Shown here piece by piece: positions 9,214 to 19,700 of a stretch of DNA of 64,000 bases. The stretch is taken from the NCBI GenBank assembly GCA_018267135.1, contig JAFDZA010000007.1, positions 62,001 to 126,000 on the forward strand. The letters run 5' to 3'. The stretch's first letter is position 1; each line of letters begins with the position of its first letter. The notes under the pieces are model-generated. The model had not been told where the DNA came from and did not search any database. It was given only the letters and a program-made list of their open reading frames with translations. The DNA is from Bacteroidota bacterium. Its GTDB lineage: Bacteria > Bacteroidota > Bacteroidia > Cytophagales > Cyclobacteriaceae. Both the position numbers and the translations under genes were made by a program.

Positions 9214-10827
9214 ATGTCTATGAAAAAAATTGACAAGCTGATTTTATCTTCTTTTATCGGGCCGCTCGTTCTAACGTTTTTTGTGGTGGTCTTTATTTTG
9301 TTGCTGGTCAATATGATCAAATATTTTGACGACATCATTGGCAAAGACCTGGGGTGGGATGTGCTCGGTACGTTGCTTTTTTATTTTGCTGTTTCGGTTA
9401 CCCCGCAGGCATTGCCCTTAGGTATATTATTGTCGGCATTAATCACGTATGGAAACTTAGGCGAGCATTTTGAGTTGACAGCTGTAAAGAGTCTGGGGAT
9501 ATCGCTTACGCGTAGTCTATTGCCTATTTTTATTTTTACTCTGGGCATTACCTTTTTTGCCTATTTGTCCAACAATTATATGGTTCCTAAGGCGGCTTTG
9601 GAAACCTATAGTTTACTATACGACATTAAGCAAAAGAAACCGGCACTCGATTTAAAAGAAGGTGAGTTTTATGCCGGCATCCCCGATATCAGCATTAAGG
9701 TTGCCAAAAAATATAAAGATGGAATTACCCTGAAGGATGTGATTATTTATGACCACCGGGGCCGATCTGGAAACAAAGAAGTAACCATTGCCGACTCCGG
9801 AAAGATGTACACCATTTTTAATGATCAGTATCTAAAACTGGAACTTTTTCGTGGGTACAACTACAGCGAAGGATCCAGCCAGGACATGAGCGGACAATTT
9901 AATAACGCTGAAACATTCAGTAAAACCAAGTTTGATAAGACAGAGATTGTTTTTGATTTGTCTTCATTTGGGTTACAGCGAACCGAAAAAAAATGGTTTG
10001 CCAGCAACCGCATCATGCGCAACATGAGAGAACTGGTAATCGACATGGATTCGGTAACACGCGAAATAAAAGGACAGCACTTAAATATTTACAGCACCCA
10101 AAACAGTGCCTTTTTATTTCATTTTAAAAAAGATTCGATTCCACTCACCTCCGATCTAAAAAAATATAAAAAACTGCACGACTCTACGCTGGCTGCGCGT
10201 ATTAAAAGAGATACATCAAAAAGCGGAAAAGGATTGCAGTACCCCTTTACTCCAAGTTCGGGTATGATGGCTCCGGTACCCCGGGTACACGTGCCTCAGC
10301 ATATCGGCACTAAAACAGTAAGATTTTCCGACAGTTTGTACAAACTGCCACAAAATACATCCGAAATTACCTCTGCCTTAAACCGTGCCCGGATGATTAA
10401 GGGTCAACTTCAAAATTATAATACAAACGTAGAGAGTTACCGGTATGAGTATCGCGTTTTTGAAATACAGTGGCATAAAATTTTAGCTAATTCAGTGGCC
10501 TGTATTGCCATGTTTTTAATTGGTGCTCCTTTAGGAGCTATTATTAAGAAGGGAGGGTTAGGGGTGCCTGTTATTGCCTCCATTTTTTTCTTTATCGTAT
10601 TTTATGTGCTCAGTCTGATGGGCGAAAAATGGGCCCGGGCAGAAACCACTTCTATGGTTTTTGGTATGTGGATGCCCAATGCCGTGTTATTTGCGGTTGG
10701 TTTTATTTTTTTAAGGCAGGCCCGTGCCGATGCCCGCTTGTTTGATGCCGACTTTTACAGTGTCGTGATAGATAAGGTGAAACAACGGCTTCCGGCTTGG
10801 GTAAGGCCAAAACCGAAAGTGGGGTGA
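9214..10827 (+). CDS. LptF/LptG-family (YjgP/YjgQ) lipopolysaccharide export permease
   Basis: About 537 residues. The N-terminus has the family pattern MKKIDKLILSSFIGP, a first membrane span (LVLTFFVVVFILLLVNMI) and two more before residue 120. A long periplasmic domain (about 120-430) follows, then three C-terminal spans (SVACIAMFLIGAPLGAIIKK, PVIASIFFFIVFYVLSL, PNAVLFAVGFIFL). This is the LptF/LptG architecture of the LptB2FG transporter that extracts LPS from the inner membrane. The periplasmic domain is longer than in E. coli, as is usual in Bacteroidota. The start is placed at 9214 because a -7-like box ends at 9212. Its TGA stop (10825-10827) forms part of the transposon target duplication, so the gene is intact despite the insertion. 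Confidence 0.88.
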   Translation: MSMKKIDKLILSSFIGPLVLTFFVVVFILLLVNMIKYFDDIIGKDLGWDVLGTLLFYFAVSVTPQALPLGILLSALITYGNLGEHFELTAVKSLGISLTRSLLPIFIFTLGITFFAYLSNNYMVPKAALETYSLLYDIKQKKPALDLKEGEFYAGIPDISIKVAKKYKDGITLKDVIIYDHRGRSGNKEVTIADSGKMYTIFNDQYLKLELFRGYNYSEGSSQDMSGQFNNAETFSKTKFDKTEIVFDLSSFGLQRTEKKWFASNRIMRNMRELVIDMDSVTREIKGQHLNIYSTQNSAFLFHFKKDSIPLTSDLKKYKKLHDSTLAARIKRDTSKSGKGLQYPFTPSSGMMAPVPRVHVPQHIGTKTVRFSDSLYKLPQNTSEITSALNRARMIKGQLQNYNTNVESYRYEYRVFEIQWHKILANSVACIAMFLIGAPLGAIIKKGGLGVPVIASIFFFIVFYVLSLMGEKWARAETTSMVFGMWMPNAVLFAVGFIFLRQARADARLFDADFYSVVIDKVKQRLPAWVRPKPKVG

Positions 10828-10829
10828 GT
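10825..10829. repeat. Left copy of the 5-bp target site duplication (TGAGT)
   Basis: TGAGT directly precedes the left terminal inverted repeat and is repeated exactly at 41832-41836, directly after the right one. Five base pairs is the duplication length known for Tn7-family transposition. The copy includes the TGA stop codon of the LptF-family gene. Confidence 0.8.
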
Positions 10830-10855
10830 TGGAATTTCTATCGATTGATGGGAAT
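10830..10855 (+). repeat. Left terminal inverted repeat of the Tn7-like element
   Basis: Begins TGGAATTTC and pairs with the right end at 41806-41831 on the opposite strand (19 of 26 identical; 13 of the first 16). The inner half overlaps the first repeated TnsB-site-like unit. Confidence 0.75.
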
Positions 10856-10881
10856 TTACAGCGACAGATGAGAATCGAATT
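10842..10881 (+). repeat. Two tandem 20-bp TnsB-binding-site-like units, left end
   Basis: CGATTGATGGGAAT (from 10842) and CGACAGATGAGAAT (from 10862) are spaced exactly 20 bp apart and share 11 of 14 positions. Related units occur at the right end in inverse orientation (from 41819, 41797, 41732 and 41701 on the minus strand). Tn7-type ends carry several TnsB sites of about this size; that these are TnsB sites is inferred from position and repetition. Confidence 0.6.
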
Positions 10882-11175
10882 CGAAATTAGACTAGAATCC
10901 GACTTTTTGTCAATCACAACAAATAATGCGAAATACTACGAAGGACAAACAAAGAACTGCAAGGGGCTGCGAAAGCCAATTCGTGTTCAACCTGCGCTCT
11001 GCTTCTGAAGCATTTGTATAATAAAAGGCATGGTGAAGCCCTTCGCCACTAAGATGGCAATAAGTGGTCGAAAAAACCTCGAAGCATACCCAGCGACTCG
11101 AGATACATTCTTGAAAAAAGAGTGGGATATCAGTAACTTAGTAATCTCGATTCGTGCTGAAAACGTTCATACCAA
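10882..11175. other. Left-end non-coding region of the transposon
   Basis: No convincing gene is seen between the left-end repeats and the small membrane ORF at 11176. A 65-codon frame (11030-11227) is open but has no recognisable features and overlaps the next ORF. A further weak copy of the end repeat, around AGACTAGAATCC (10889-10900), may be a third binding site. Confidence 0.4.
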
Positions 11176-11496
11176 ATGGACCCTATTAGCAGTATTATTG
11201 CTGGTATCATTTTCTACTTGGTCTTAATCGGCGGCGTGGTGTATACATTGAATCAATCACGGAAAATGGTTAACGAACATCACCGAAAACAACTGGTCCG
11301 TTCCGAGAGAAGTCGAGAAGGTTTAGACGTACACTTCCAAAGACAACAGCTCATAAAAATATTTGACAAGGAATTAGGTAACAATTCGGAGGGCCATACA
11401 TTAAGGCAATCGTTTGGCGTGATTGCAGGCTTTGTTGAGTTACGGGAACTCGGTGCTAGGACCAGGAAAAATGAAGTTGTTTTTTTTCATTGGTAG
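11176..11496 (+). CDS. Possible small membrane protein of unknown function
   Basis: The 106-codon frame starts MDPISSIIAGIIFYLVLIGG, which gives one clear N-terminal membrane span, followed by a basic, soluble-looking segment (QSRKMVNEHHRKQLVRSERS). Nothing in it is recognised. Its last 41 bp overlap the convergent DUF2290 frame, which weakens the call; the 3' part may be only fortuitously open. It is the first possible cargo gene inside the left transposon end. Confidence 0.3.
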   Translation: MDPISSIIAGIIFYLVLIGGVVYTLNQSRKMVNEHHRKQLVRSERSREGLDVHFQRQQLIKIFDKELGNNSEGHTLRQSFGVIAGFVELRELGARTRKNEVVFFHW

Positions 11497-12104
11497 TGAT
11501 GGATGAGTCAAGTGTGATCGGACAAGCAAAGAAGCCGTCGCTGAAGTGCTGGTTGAATTTCTCAAAGTAGAAATTTCTAAGAATGAAATTGACAAAACGA
11601 TTTGGTGACAACGGCGCAGAAAGAGGAATTCGACAATCCTTGTAGTTCCCGATTGTTAGATGTGACTTGGGGTGATTGACGTCAACATGAATGGCGTCAT
11701 CGGCGTTGTAGTCAAATCTTAGGGGAGCACACAGAATTTTTTCATCAAGCATTTCGGTGAACAATGAATCGCTTCGGTAGATCTGCTCATCAAAATAAGC
11801 AGGGTCGTCTTGGTATCGGGCAAAATCGGGACAGGGATAAAACGCCAGCACGTGCTCGCTCACCGCGTCGTGACCAAACCGGTATTTCAGCTGCAGCATC
11901 GCCCCATCCAGGAACAGGATGTTGTAATCCTTATCTTTCAACAGATTTTCGTAGATGACGTTGTAGCTTTCATCCTTCAATGTGAAGCTCAGGTTCTTAT
12001 AGCCATCCCATATCAGAGGGGTAGTTGAAAGAAATAGCAAAGCCTTCGCGGATCAAATGACCTGTAATTCGTGTGATCTGTTTGACGAAGGCCGTCTGCA
12101 ACAT
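11456..12104 (-). pseudogene. DUF2290 family protein, interrupted by one frameshift
   Basis: The N-terminal part starts at the ATG at 12104 (MLQTAFVKQITRITGHLIRE...) and would stop at 11997. The rest of the family lies in another frame up to 11456, with the DUF2290-like segments DGYKNLSFTLKDESYN, DVNHPKSHLTIGNYKDCRIP and FVNFILRNFYFEKF. Removing one T near 12017 (CCCCTCTG to CCCCCTG) joins the frames into about 215 residues, the usual family length. The gene starts 5 bp after the stop of the UvrD-like helicase on the same strand, so the two form an operon. DUF2290 has no known biochemical activity. The indel could be real decay or a sequencing error. Confidence 0.65.
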
Positions 12105-12108
12105 CTTC

Positions 12109-14223
12109 TTATTTTGGCAGTAGTTGTCGGAGTATTTCTTGCACCTCTTCCGTGTAGTCTTCTAAGAATGTCTTTCCTTCCTTGATGCTTTCAAGAATGT
12201 TTTTGAGATCACTCACCGTGCTGGATGCTGTGTTTATGGTTCGCCGCTCACTCGCGGACATGTCCCGGTTGATCAAGTTCATTTTGTTGATCTGCTCTTC
12301 AGTTGGGTATTTAAAGGCCATAGAAAAATTATTTTCCTTTACCTTCTGAAATTCGTCGATTAACCCAGTCATTGAATCCCCAACCCCACAAACGCGCAGC
12401 CACGCTTTGCTTCGGGTCATTGCTGTGAATAGAATGTTCCTTTTCTTTTTCAGTTCGGGCCCTTCAAAGCAGTATTCTGCATTAATGATGTATACCATGG
12501 GGACCTCGTTCCCCTTCGCCCGGTTGATGCCGGTGAATCCGATGCTGTTGTCCTGAAAGAAGACGTCCTTATTGAAATTTCCTGCGATGTGGCTTGTGAT
12601 GCCAAGCTTCTGGAGAAACACACGCGCTATGCCCACCTCGTCTTTGGTCGTTAGCGCCTCCGGATTAATGATGATGATATCTTTGTGAAGGAGTTCATCG
12701 TCATCCAGATTCTTTTTTATCTCGTGCGCGATGTACTTGGCCTGATCATTTTTTGTTTCAAACTGACGAAACTGAATGATGTCGTCGATATCGTTGTTGA
12801 GATTCCTTTCAAGGTAAGGGGGACTAGATTTTTCTGTGCGGGCCAGCGTGACATTTGATCCGGCCGTCATTGCACCCTCCTTGACTTCGTAGCCGACGTC
12901 CGACCACAGTTTGGGGTCATCAAAAAACTGAACCAGCCTGTCGTCTTCTGGTTTTTCCCTGTAGATGCCGAATCCCAGGCTATGGGCGGAAGTCAGTATC
13001 GATTTGGAATTTCGGTAGCACGTCTTAAGTATGACGTCGTCATATTCGTCGATTCCAAAAATATCTTTGGGGTTGGGGAGCGGTGAGCCCTCGTACAACT
13101 TTTGAAGTTCATCGTAGGCATAAATTAAGCGCTTCGGGTTAGGAAGTAGGCTGTAACACATTTTCAAAAAATGTTCCGACACATCCTGCGCTTCATCGAC
13201 GAGTATCAAGTCATACTTGGGAAGAATTTTTGATGCGGGGACTTCCTGGATCGCCTTCCTGCAAATGACTTCAAATTCTGGAGAATTGGGTTCGCCAAGG
13301 AATTGCTTAAGTCTTCGTGCGCCCCTGAAGTCCAAGTATTCAATACCCTGGTCTTTACAGAAATTATAGTATATCCCTTCAGTGGACGGGTTGCCCCATG
13401 CGTGAAGGATTTTGATGTTTTCCCAATTAGGAAGCGAGCCTTTCTTTTCAACAACGAATCGCTCGATCAATTCCCTGAATTGATTTTTAAGCGAGCGTGT
13501 ATTAAAAGTAACGGCTATCTTCCAGTTTTCTTCTTGGGCGTGCAGGTATGCAGCTTTCAACGCAAGGATTATTGTTTTCCCCGAGCCGGCCAGGCCACGG
13601 ATGCGCTGGACTCCTTCAAAATATTCTATGATTGCCTTTTCCTGGTCGTTATCCAGGGAAGCAATAGTGCCTTCAAGTATCTTAAGCCGGCTACCTTTGG
13701 AGTCCGACTTTTTTACATAGGCGCGTTTGCTGTCACCTCTCAATCGCGTTACCGACTGTAACACGGAGAGCGTCTTCTCATAGAGTGCGACGTTCGACCA
13801 CTTTGGAAGCGAGTCGATAAATGCCTTCAGGTCTTCGTTGTTAAAAAAACATTGTGCCTCGCCAGTAGCTGCTTTAGGGGAATTGGGACAATAGGAAACC
13901 ACTCGGACGTCGACAAGCAGATCTTTTCTTTTTCTTAAGTCCTGATACTGACTCAGGAGATTCTTGATACGCAGTTCCAAATCATCCTGAGTTTCGATTA
14001 GGCCTGCTTCAGTAACGGGCCCGCCTTCCGATAGATCAAAGACAACAATGCCATGTTGCTGCGAGATCCACAGAGCGTCCACGGTTTTACTCTCCACGGT
14101 TGAGAAGAGAATTGGGTAGCCAGTATAAAAAATTCCCTCCAGGTCTGTCGAAGACTCGAAAAACTCAAGAAGCTTTCGACTCGATGCGAACTTTTTTGTA
14201 ATACCTCTCCTGGTCTGTACCAT
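12109..14223 (-). CDS. UvrD/Rep-like superfamily 1 helicase with NERD-like N-terminal region
   Basis: The 704-residue protein carries Walker A GLAGSGKT near residues 210-217, Walker B/motif II LILVDEAQDV near 365, a motif III-like LIYAYDELQKLYE, motif IV-like DVILKTCYRNSKSI, and motif VI-like FTAMTRSKAWLRV close to the end of the helicase region. The first 170 residues (with ESKTVDALWISQQHGIVVFD) resemble NERD or restriction-endonuclease-like nuclease domains found in front of such helicases. It is followed on the same strand by the DUF2290 frame. UvrD-like proteins with a small partner often act in anti-phage defence; here that is an inference from its place in the cargo. No phage-specific feature is visible. 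Confidence 0.8.
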   Translation of the reverse strand: MVQTRRGITKKFASSRKLLEFFESSTDLEGIFYTGYPILFSTVESKTVDALWISQQHGIVVFDLSEGGPVTEAGLIETQDDLELRIKNLLSQYQDLRKRKDLLVDVRVVSYCPNSPKAATGEAQCFFNNEDLKAFIDSLPKWSNVALYEKTLSVLQSVTRLRGDSKRAYVKKSDSKGSRLKILEGTIASLDNDQEKAIIEYFEGVQRIRGLAGSGKTIILALKAAYLHAQEENWKIAVTFNTRSLKNQFRELIERFVVEKKGSLPNWENIKILHAWGNPSTEGIYYNFCKDQGIEYLDFRGARRLKQFLGEPNSPEFEVICRKAIQEVPASKILPKYDLILVDEAQDVSEHFLKMCYSLLPNPKRLIYAYDELQKLYEGSPLPNPKDIFGIDEYDDVILKTCYRNSKSILTSAHSLGFGIYREKPEDDRLVQFFDDPKLWSDVGYEVKEGAMTAGSNVTLARTEKSSPPYLERNLNNDIDDIIQFRQFETKNDQAKYIAHEIKKNLDDDELLHKDIIIINPEALTTKDEVGIARVFLQKLGITSHIAGNFNKDVFFQDNSIGFTGINRAKGNEVPMVYIINAEYCFEGPELKKKRNILFTAMTRSKAWLRVCGVGDSMTGLIDEFQKVKENNFSMAFKYPTEEQINKMNLINRDMSASERRTINTASSTVSDLKNILESIKEGKTFLEDYTEEVQEILRQLLPK

Positions 14224-14456
14224 CTTTATTGAAACACTTTTGAAATATCTGACAAACTAATTTGCGTTACTACTGGCACGTCGCTTGAGTGCCGGCACGG
14301 TACTTTCAACTTCACGATACTCGGCGAAATTGAACCGGGCATCTTAACCCGAATTTGTCCGTTAAGATAGCCCAAAACTGGTAATTTGACATGAATTTCG
14401 CGTATTTTCAGGCTGGGCTCGCGCCAACTTTCATTTTTTAGCAAAATACTAACTAA

Positions 14457-14681
14457 ATGAGCAAATGCATCAAGAAGGGTGCACCATTGTCCAAACGCGA
14501 ACTCCAAGTGTTAAAACTTATTTGCAAGGAGAGTACGCCTAAAACGGCTAGCGATAGACTGGGGATAAATGAAAAGACCTATTTCAATCATCGCTCAAAC
14601 CTCCTTGTCAAGACTGGATCCCAAACCAATGTCGGCATATATCGGTTTGCGTTGAAAAATGGTATCATCAAACTGAAGTAG
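14457..14681 (+). CDS. Stand-alone LuxR/GerE-type helix-turn-helix protein
   Basis: The 74-residue protein is essentially one LuxR C-terminal DNA-binding domain: LSKRELQVLKLICKESTPKT, then ASDRLGINEKTYFNHRSNLL as the recognition helix region, ending VGIYRFALKNGIIKLK. It lacks a receiver or ligand-binding domain. It is divergent from the UvrD-like helicase, with about 230 bp between the starts, so it could regulate that operon. An overlapping 93-codon minus frame over the same DNA has no family resemblance and is judged a shadow. Confidence 0.7.
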   Translation: MSKCIKKGAPLSKRELQVLKLICKESTPKTASDRLGINEKTYFNHRSNLLVKTGSQTNVGIYRFALKNGIIKLK

Positions 14682-14714
14682 TGATTTAGCGCAGTCCCTT
14701 GTGAAGAAGTAAAA

Positions 14715-16481
14715 TCACTTTGGAAGTTTCATTCTACGCACTTGGCCTTCAGCTTTCTTGATTTCGCGGTTCACAATCTCCAACCTCGCTTGTGCACCGG
14801 TCGGATAGGAAACTGGAATAACAGTTTTTCCCTGCTTATCCAAGGCACCGTACTTGTGATGTTGTGCCACGATGAAGAACAGCTTCTGACCGACTACCAG
14901 TTTCTTCACCTTCGAAAATTTCGCCGCCACCACCGTGTCGCCTTTCAGATTGACTATTCCAAATTTCTTTTTAGCTGAAACAATGTTGAACGAATCTTTC
15001 AGCGACAGCTGCTTCCCAAGATTTTTCGGTAACTGGTTGGCCGCCGTGGCCTTGTTCACTTTTTTGAGAGTGTATTCAAATCCAAACCGGAATACGACAC
15101 GATCGCCATATATATTCTGCGAAGGCACTTGCGAAAAATGATAGAGTACTTCCGAGTACCCACTCAGGCTTTTGAACACCGGAAAACCTTTGCGCACGCC
15201 GGCGTATACACCGAAGATTGCTTTCTGTGTTTTTGTATCCACGTTACCGTCTACAGGCACGTAGGCCCACATCACTTCCGGGCTCGCCTGGAAAATGATG
15301 CCGTGCTGCCATTGGTAGGTAGCCGTAGATCGAAAACCAAAAACGCGATCGTACCGATGTGTGCCTAGCGATCCCTTGCTGATGCCAATGCGCTCATTCC
15401 AGCCAAGCGAAACGGTGAGGTGCGGATCGAATCGCCAGCCGATGTAGGGATTCAGGTCGACGAGCGTGTAGTGACGGCTTTGCACGAAGTAGTTCAGACC
15501 AGGCACGGTGCGTTCGTGCCACGGTTTATTTTTCAACGGATTGGGCGGCCGTTTGGGAAGCTGCGAGAGTGAGGAGACGTTGGAATATTTTTGCTTGAGC
15601 TTCGATACTTCGCCCATCGCCGACTGCAGTTCTTTTTCTTTGCCCAAAAAATGATTCACGGCCGGAGTTTGTTTGGCGGCCATCTGCTCAAGGCCTTTTA
15701 CCGAGTTCATGTTTTGCGCTTGTTTTTCCAGCGCGGTGGCTTGGGTGCCTTCTTTGACTAATGAATTCACTTCGCTGTTTTGCGTGGCGATTTTCTGTGC
15801 AGTTTGCTCGATGGACTTTTCATCACCTGAAGCTACCTTCTGGCCCACAGAAATATCTTGCGACACCTGCCCCTCGATTTTGTTTACCTGCTGCATACCC
15901 GGAATAGATGAATTGACATTGGGCAGGTTGGTGCCAGGTATGGACGCGTTGGGGAGATTAGCACCCAGCGATGAGGGTGCATTCAGGTTGAGTGGTGAAT
16001 TGAAAAAATTCTTGGGCACCGAAAACCCGTTGATGGTTTTGGTGAGTGCTGTGATTTCCTGTTGCGCCTGCGGCGGAAGGTGAAGAGAGTTAAGTTCGGA
16101 GACTGCTTTTTTCTTTACCTCGGAGATTTTCGCATTCATCTCGCGGAGTTTTTTGGTCTGCTCCTTTTCGAGCTGTTTGATCTCTTTGGAAACCGACGAA
16201 GTTGGGAGTTTTAATCTCGTCAGACTGTCCTTTTTATGGTTGAGCCTGGCAATCTTTGAATGCAATAGGTTGAGCGGTGCATGATAGGCTTTCTGGAGGC
16301 TGTCGGTTTTGTGGTTAAATTTTTTTTCGACGGCATTGACTTGGGTGTTGGAAGCTTTGAGGGTGCTGTCGGCTTTGGAGATATTCTGTTTGGAAACATT
16401 CTTCTGCGCGAGCGAATCTTGGGCATTGCCGTGCAGCGAGAGCAAGAAAATAACCAGCAATAGGGAAAGCGAGTATTTCAC
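14715..16481 (-). CDS. Secreted coiled-coil protein with beta-rich domain and C-terminal WG-like repeats
   Basis: The 588-residue protein starts with a Sec signal peptide (YSLSLLLVIFLLSLHGNAQ). A long Lys/Ser/Gln-rich helical region follows (about 25-300), with coiled-coil character and a Leu/Asn/Pro-rich interruption (SSLGANLPNASIPGTNLPN). Next comes a beta-rich segment (about 325-480), with alternating patterns such as NPYIGWRFDPHLTVSLGWNE and VVFRFGFEYTLKK suggesting an outer-membrane barrel-like fold. The tail has two WG-like units (KFGIVNLKGDTVVAAKFSKV and YGALDKQGKTVIPVSYP). Probably an envelope protein. No known function and no clear partner; it lies between the small regulator and the RHS pair inside the transposon. 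Confidence 0.65.
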   Translation of the reverse strand: MKYSLSLLLVIFLLSLHGNAQDSLAQKNVSKQNISKADSTLKASNTQVNAVEKKFNHKTDSLQKAYHAPLNLLHSKIARLNHKKDSLTRLKLPTSSVSKEIKQLEKEQTKKLREMNAKISEVKKKAVSELNSLHLPPQAQQEITALTKTINGFSVPKNFFNSPLNLNAPSSLGANLPNASIPGTNLPNVNSSIPGMQQVNKIEGQVSQDISVGQKVASGDEKSIEQTAQKIATQNSEVNSLVKEGTQATALEKQAQNMNSVKGLEQMAAKQTPAVNHFLGKEKELQSAMGEVSKLKQKYSNVSSLSQLPKRPPNPLKNKPWHERTVPGLNYFVQSRHYTLVDLNPYIGWRFDPHLTVSLGWNERIGISKGSLGTHRYDRVFGFRSTATYQWQHGIIFQASPEVMWAYVPVDGNVDTKTQKAIFGVYAGVRKGFPVFKSLSGYSEVLYHFSQVPSQNIYGDRVVFRFGFEYTLKKVNKATAANQLPKNLGKQLSLKDSFNIVSAKKKFGIVNLKGDTVVAAKFSKVKKLVVGQKLFFIVAQHHKYGALDKQGKTVIPVSYPTGAQARLEIVNREIKKAEGQVRRMKLPK

Positions 16482-16740
16482 AGGAAAGAATTCACAAATA
16501 TGGGATTAACGAAGTTGACTTTATGCGGGTAGAGTCGATAAATAAATTTGCCACTCTTAAAATACAGGAAATTTCCTGTTGTTTTTCGCGGACGGGATTG
16601 AATAGGTTTGAGAAATGAGACTTCTCTTAGCTTAAATTTCTGTTACTTATATAAATGTGGATTGTTTAGAAGCGAAAATTACTATGCTTGCATGGTTATA
16701 AATTGACCTTGTTCGGATGTTGAATCCATTCAAATTACCT

Positions 16741-19700
16741 ATGAGTAAACTATTCTCTGGCCGGAAGGCTTTGCTGATGATCAGCTTGACGGTTTTTTTC
16801 TCGGCGCCTGCCTTAGCTCAAACATTTTCTGCTGACCCGCTGACAGGTAGTGCCACCGGCAGTATACCGCTGTGGACAATAGGATCAGGCGATGTGTCTG
16901 TACCAGTTTCTTTGGCCTATTACGGTCATGGAGTTAAGGTGAATGACAGTCAGCAAAGTGCTGGGATGGGATGGGCATTGGTTGCCGGAGGTGCAGTGAC
17001 GCGCGAAGTGCGGGGACTGCCCGATGACCTAGTGGGAGCCATGACGGGAATTAGTGGTGACACTCGCAACGGGTGGCTCCATGGCAGCGTCGCCTCACAA
17101 GCGGGCGCATTTGTCCCGGGAAACTATGCCTCCTGTTACACTGAAGTACCTGACTACAACACGTTGAATGGCATGATCAATCAGGACACCGAACCAGACA
17201 TTTATTCATTCTATGCACCGGGCCTGGGCGGACAGTTTGTGTTCTCCAACAATAAGGTAGTGCAAACCGTACCTTATCAAGATATAAAGATTCAGGTTAC
17301 TCGAGAAAGTAGTGACAGCCTGATTAGCCAGATAGTTATAACCAATAACCAGGGGTATTCTTACACTTTCCAGACTGGCGACAAGACGTCTCGTAGGGTC
17401 ATGACTAATTTTTCTGGATTGACAAGTACCAATTATTATAGCAGGTTATACGGACTCTATCAAAGTGGTGCTACGTACTACAGTTCATGGTATCTCACCC
17501 AGGTAACCTCTCCCTCAGGAGGTAAGGTAACGTTCACCTATGGTAATCAATCCACAACATCCAATCCGGTCTACCTGATGGTAATCGATCCAAGTTCCAA
17601 TAAAATAGATTCTTTGTATCAGGATAATTATTCGGTGTCCACAAAATTCCTTCAAACTGTTACGGGCAGTAATAATGTAGCCACCATTGGATGGACTGGT
17701 GGACTAGTTACCTCGGTCACCGTGTCGGATTTGACCTACGGACTCCTCACTAAAAAATTTGATCTGAAGTACCATAATGTTTGGGGATCCAAACGAGTCG
17801 CCTCTAGTAAGCGGGTAAAGCGATCATTTCTATCCAGCGTGATGGAAGGACTCAATTGCAATGCTTTTCCGGGTTATCAGTTCACCTACTACGGCTTGAA
17901 TTTTACAAAAGACACCACGTCCATGCCTTTCAACTCCTTTCTCGGACAAGATTTATTCGGGTACTACGATTCGACGGCCACTTCTGGAACCCCCGATATT
18001 TATTATAACAATAGTGTGGCTAATGGCGAACGGTACAGATTTGCATCAACCTCCGGCTACTCAGCGATGGGCGGTGGCAGTGGCGGGCGAACGGTGAATC
18101 CGGCCAAGGTTTGTTATGGCTCCCTGAAAACGGTTACACTTCCAAGTGGAGGTACCAGTACTTATACCTATGGAGCGGCTGACTACCTGGATGTTGTGAC
18201 AAGTACTACAGTACTTGGCGGTGGTGCACGAGTGGCCAGCATCAAAACGAGTGCTAATGATCCCGGTTCCGATATGACAACTACGTATAAATATATCACA
18301 TCTGGAAGTTCACCCACATCAAGCGGGCAGTGGACTTACCGGCCGATGTTTGTTACGTTCAGTATCATAGGAAACGCCATCCGCGTGCCGGTCAACCTGG
18401 CCCCTGAGGAAATCATTTACTATTCGCGAGTTGAAGTTTCAACAACAGGTCGAGGCAAGACGGTTTATCAATACAACAACGCGGGGATCTATCAAACTAC
18501 CTCGGTGTCGGATTTCAATGCATCCTTTTCGAAAACGGCCCGTTCCTCGTGCGGGTCACTGGGCGATTTGCAATCGGGGTACTACACGTATCCATATGCA
18601 CCTAATACCAACTATGATTTTGAGCGTGGGCTTCCCACCTACGTTACCGATTACAACCGAGCCGGTAAAGTGGTGCGAAGAAGTATTTACACCTATCAGC
18701 GAACTACTTTGCCCAAGGTGCCCGTCTCTGCCGTCCGGGTCGAGCCTTTGGCAGCCATGGTACAGTACAGCACCTATACCTTGTTGTCAAGTGTGACCAA
18801 GGTTTCGGCAACTGTGGCTGTGCGAACGTATGACCAAGGCTCCCAGGATACAACTTCACAATATGTCGAGAAAAGAACTTTCTACACTTACAATGGCAAC
18901 CAGATGCTTTCGCAGGTGTCTACAACCAACAGCGATAACTCGACAATGGCCACAACTTACAAATACGCCAAGGACTACCCTACAAACGGCGTCGACTCAG
19001 CCTCGAAAGCCATCAACCGACTGGTGGCAGCCAATCGTCACGGTACACTGGTCGAATCGGTGGGCTACCAGGGTTCAAGTGTCGTCTCAGGCTCATTGAC
19101 GTTGTTTGCTTCATTTACTCCTCAAAACTCATCGACAAGATTGGTTATGCCTTCTCAGGTTCTGACGCTCGGCGACCCGACCGGATTTACGGCATCAACA
19201 GTCACTACTGGTAATTCATTTTCTTACTCATCGAATTACTACCCAACTGGCTACGTTGACGCTTACGACGGCGTCGGGCATTCGACGATATTACGCGATC
19301 AAACCAGAGCGATAAAATCTGCCATATACGGGTACAACAATTCAGCTGTTGCTTTGGATATAAGCAATGCTCGGTATGACCAGATTGCATTCTGTGATTT
19401 TGAGCCGGGTAATATTACTGTCCTCGGTGGCACCAATGGAGCCACTGTCAACTCAGACAGTTGGTCCGGCCAGTATTCTACTTCCCTGGCCAGTGGCAAC
19501 TATGTTTTTGAAAACGCGATCAGCAAGGGGCTCGGGCGATACTACCGGTTTTCGTGCTGGGCCAAGGCGACGGCTTCGGCAACGCTTACGATATATATTA
19601 ACGGAACGGCTACATCGAGCACGGCACAGTACCCGGCCGCCGGAAAGACAGCCGGCACCTGGCAGTACATCGAGGCCACTGTTGATCTAGGATCCATTTT

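Noticed and set aside
11030..11227. 65-codon plus-strand frame near the left transposon end
   Set aside because: It overlaps the better membrane-protein frame at 11176 and shows no recognisable composition or start signal.
14226..14507. 93-codon minus-strand frame between the UvrD-like helicase and the LuxR-type gene
   Set aside because: It overlaps the LuxR-type coding sequence, and its translation lacks any domain character.
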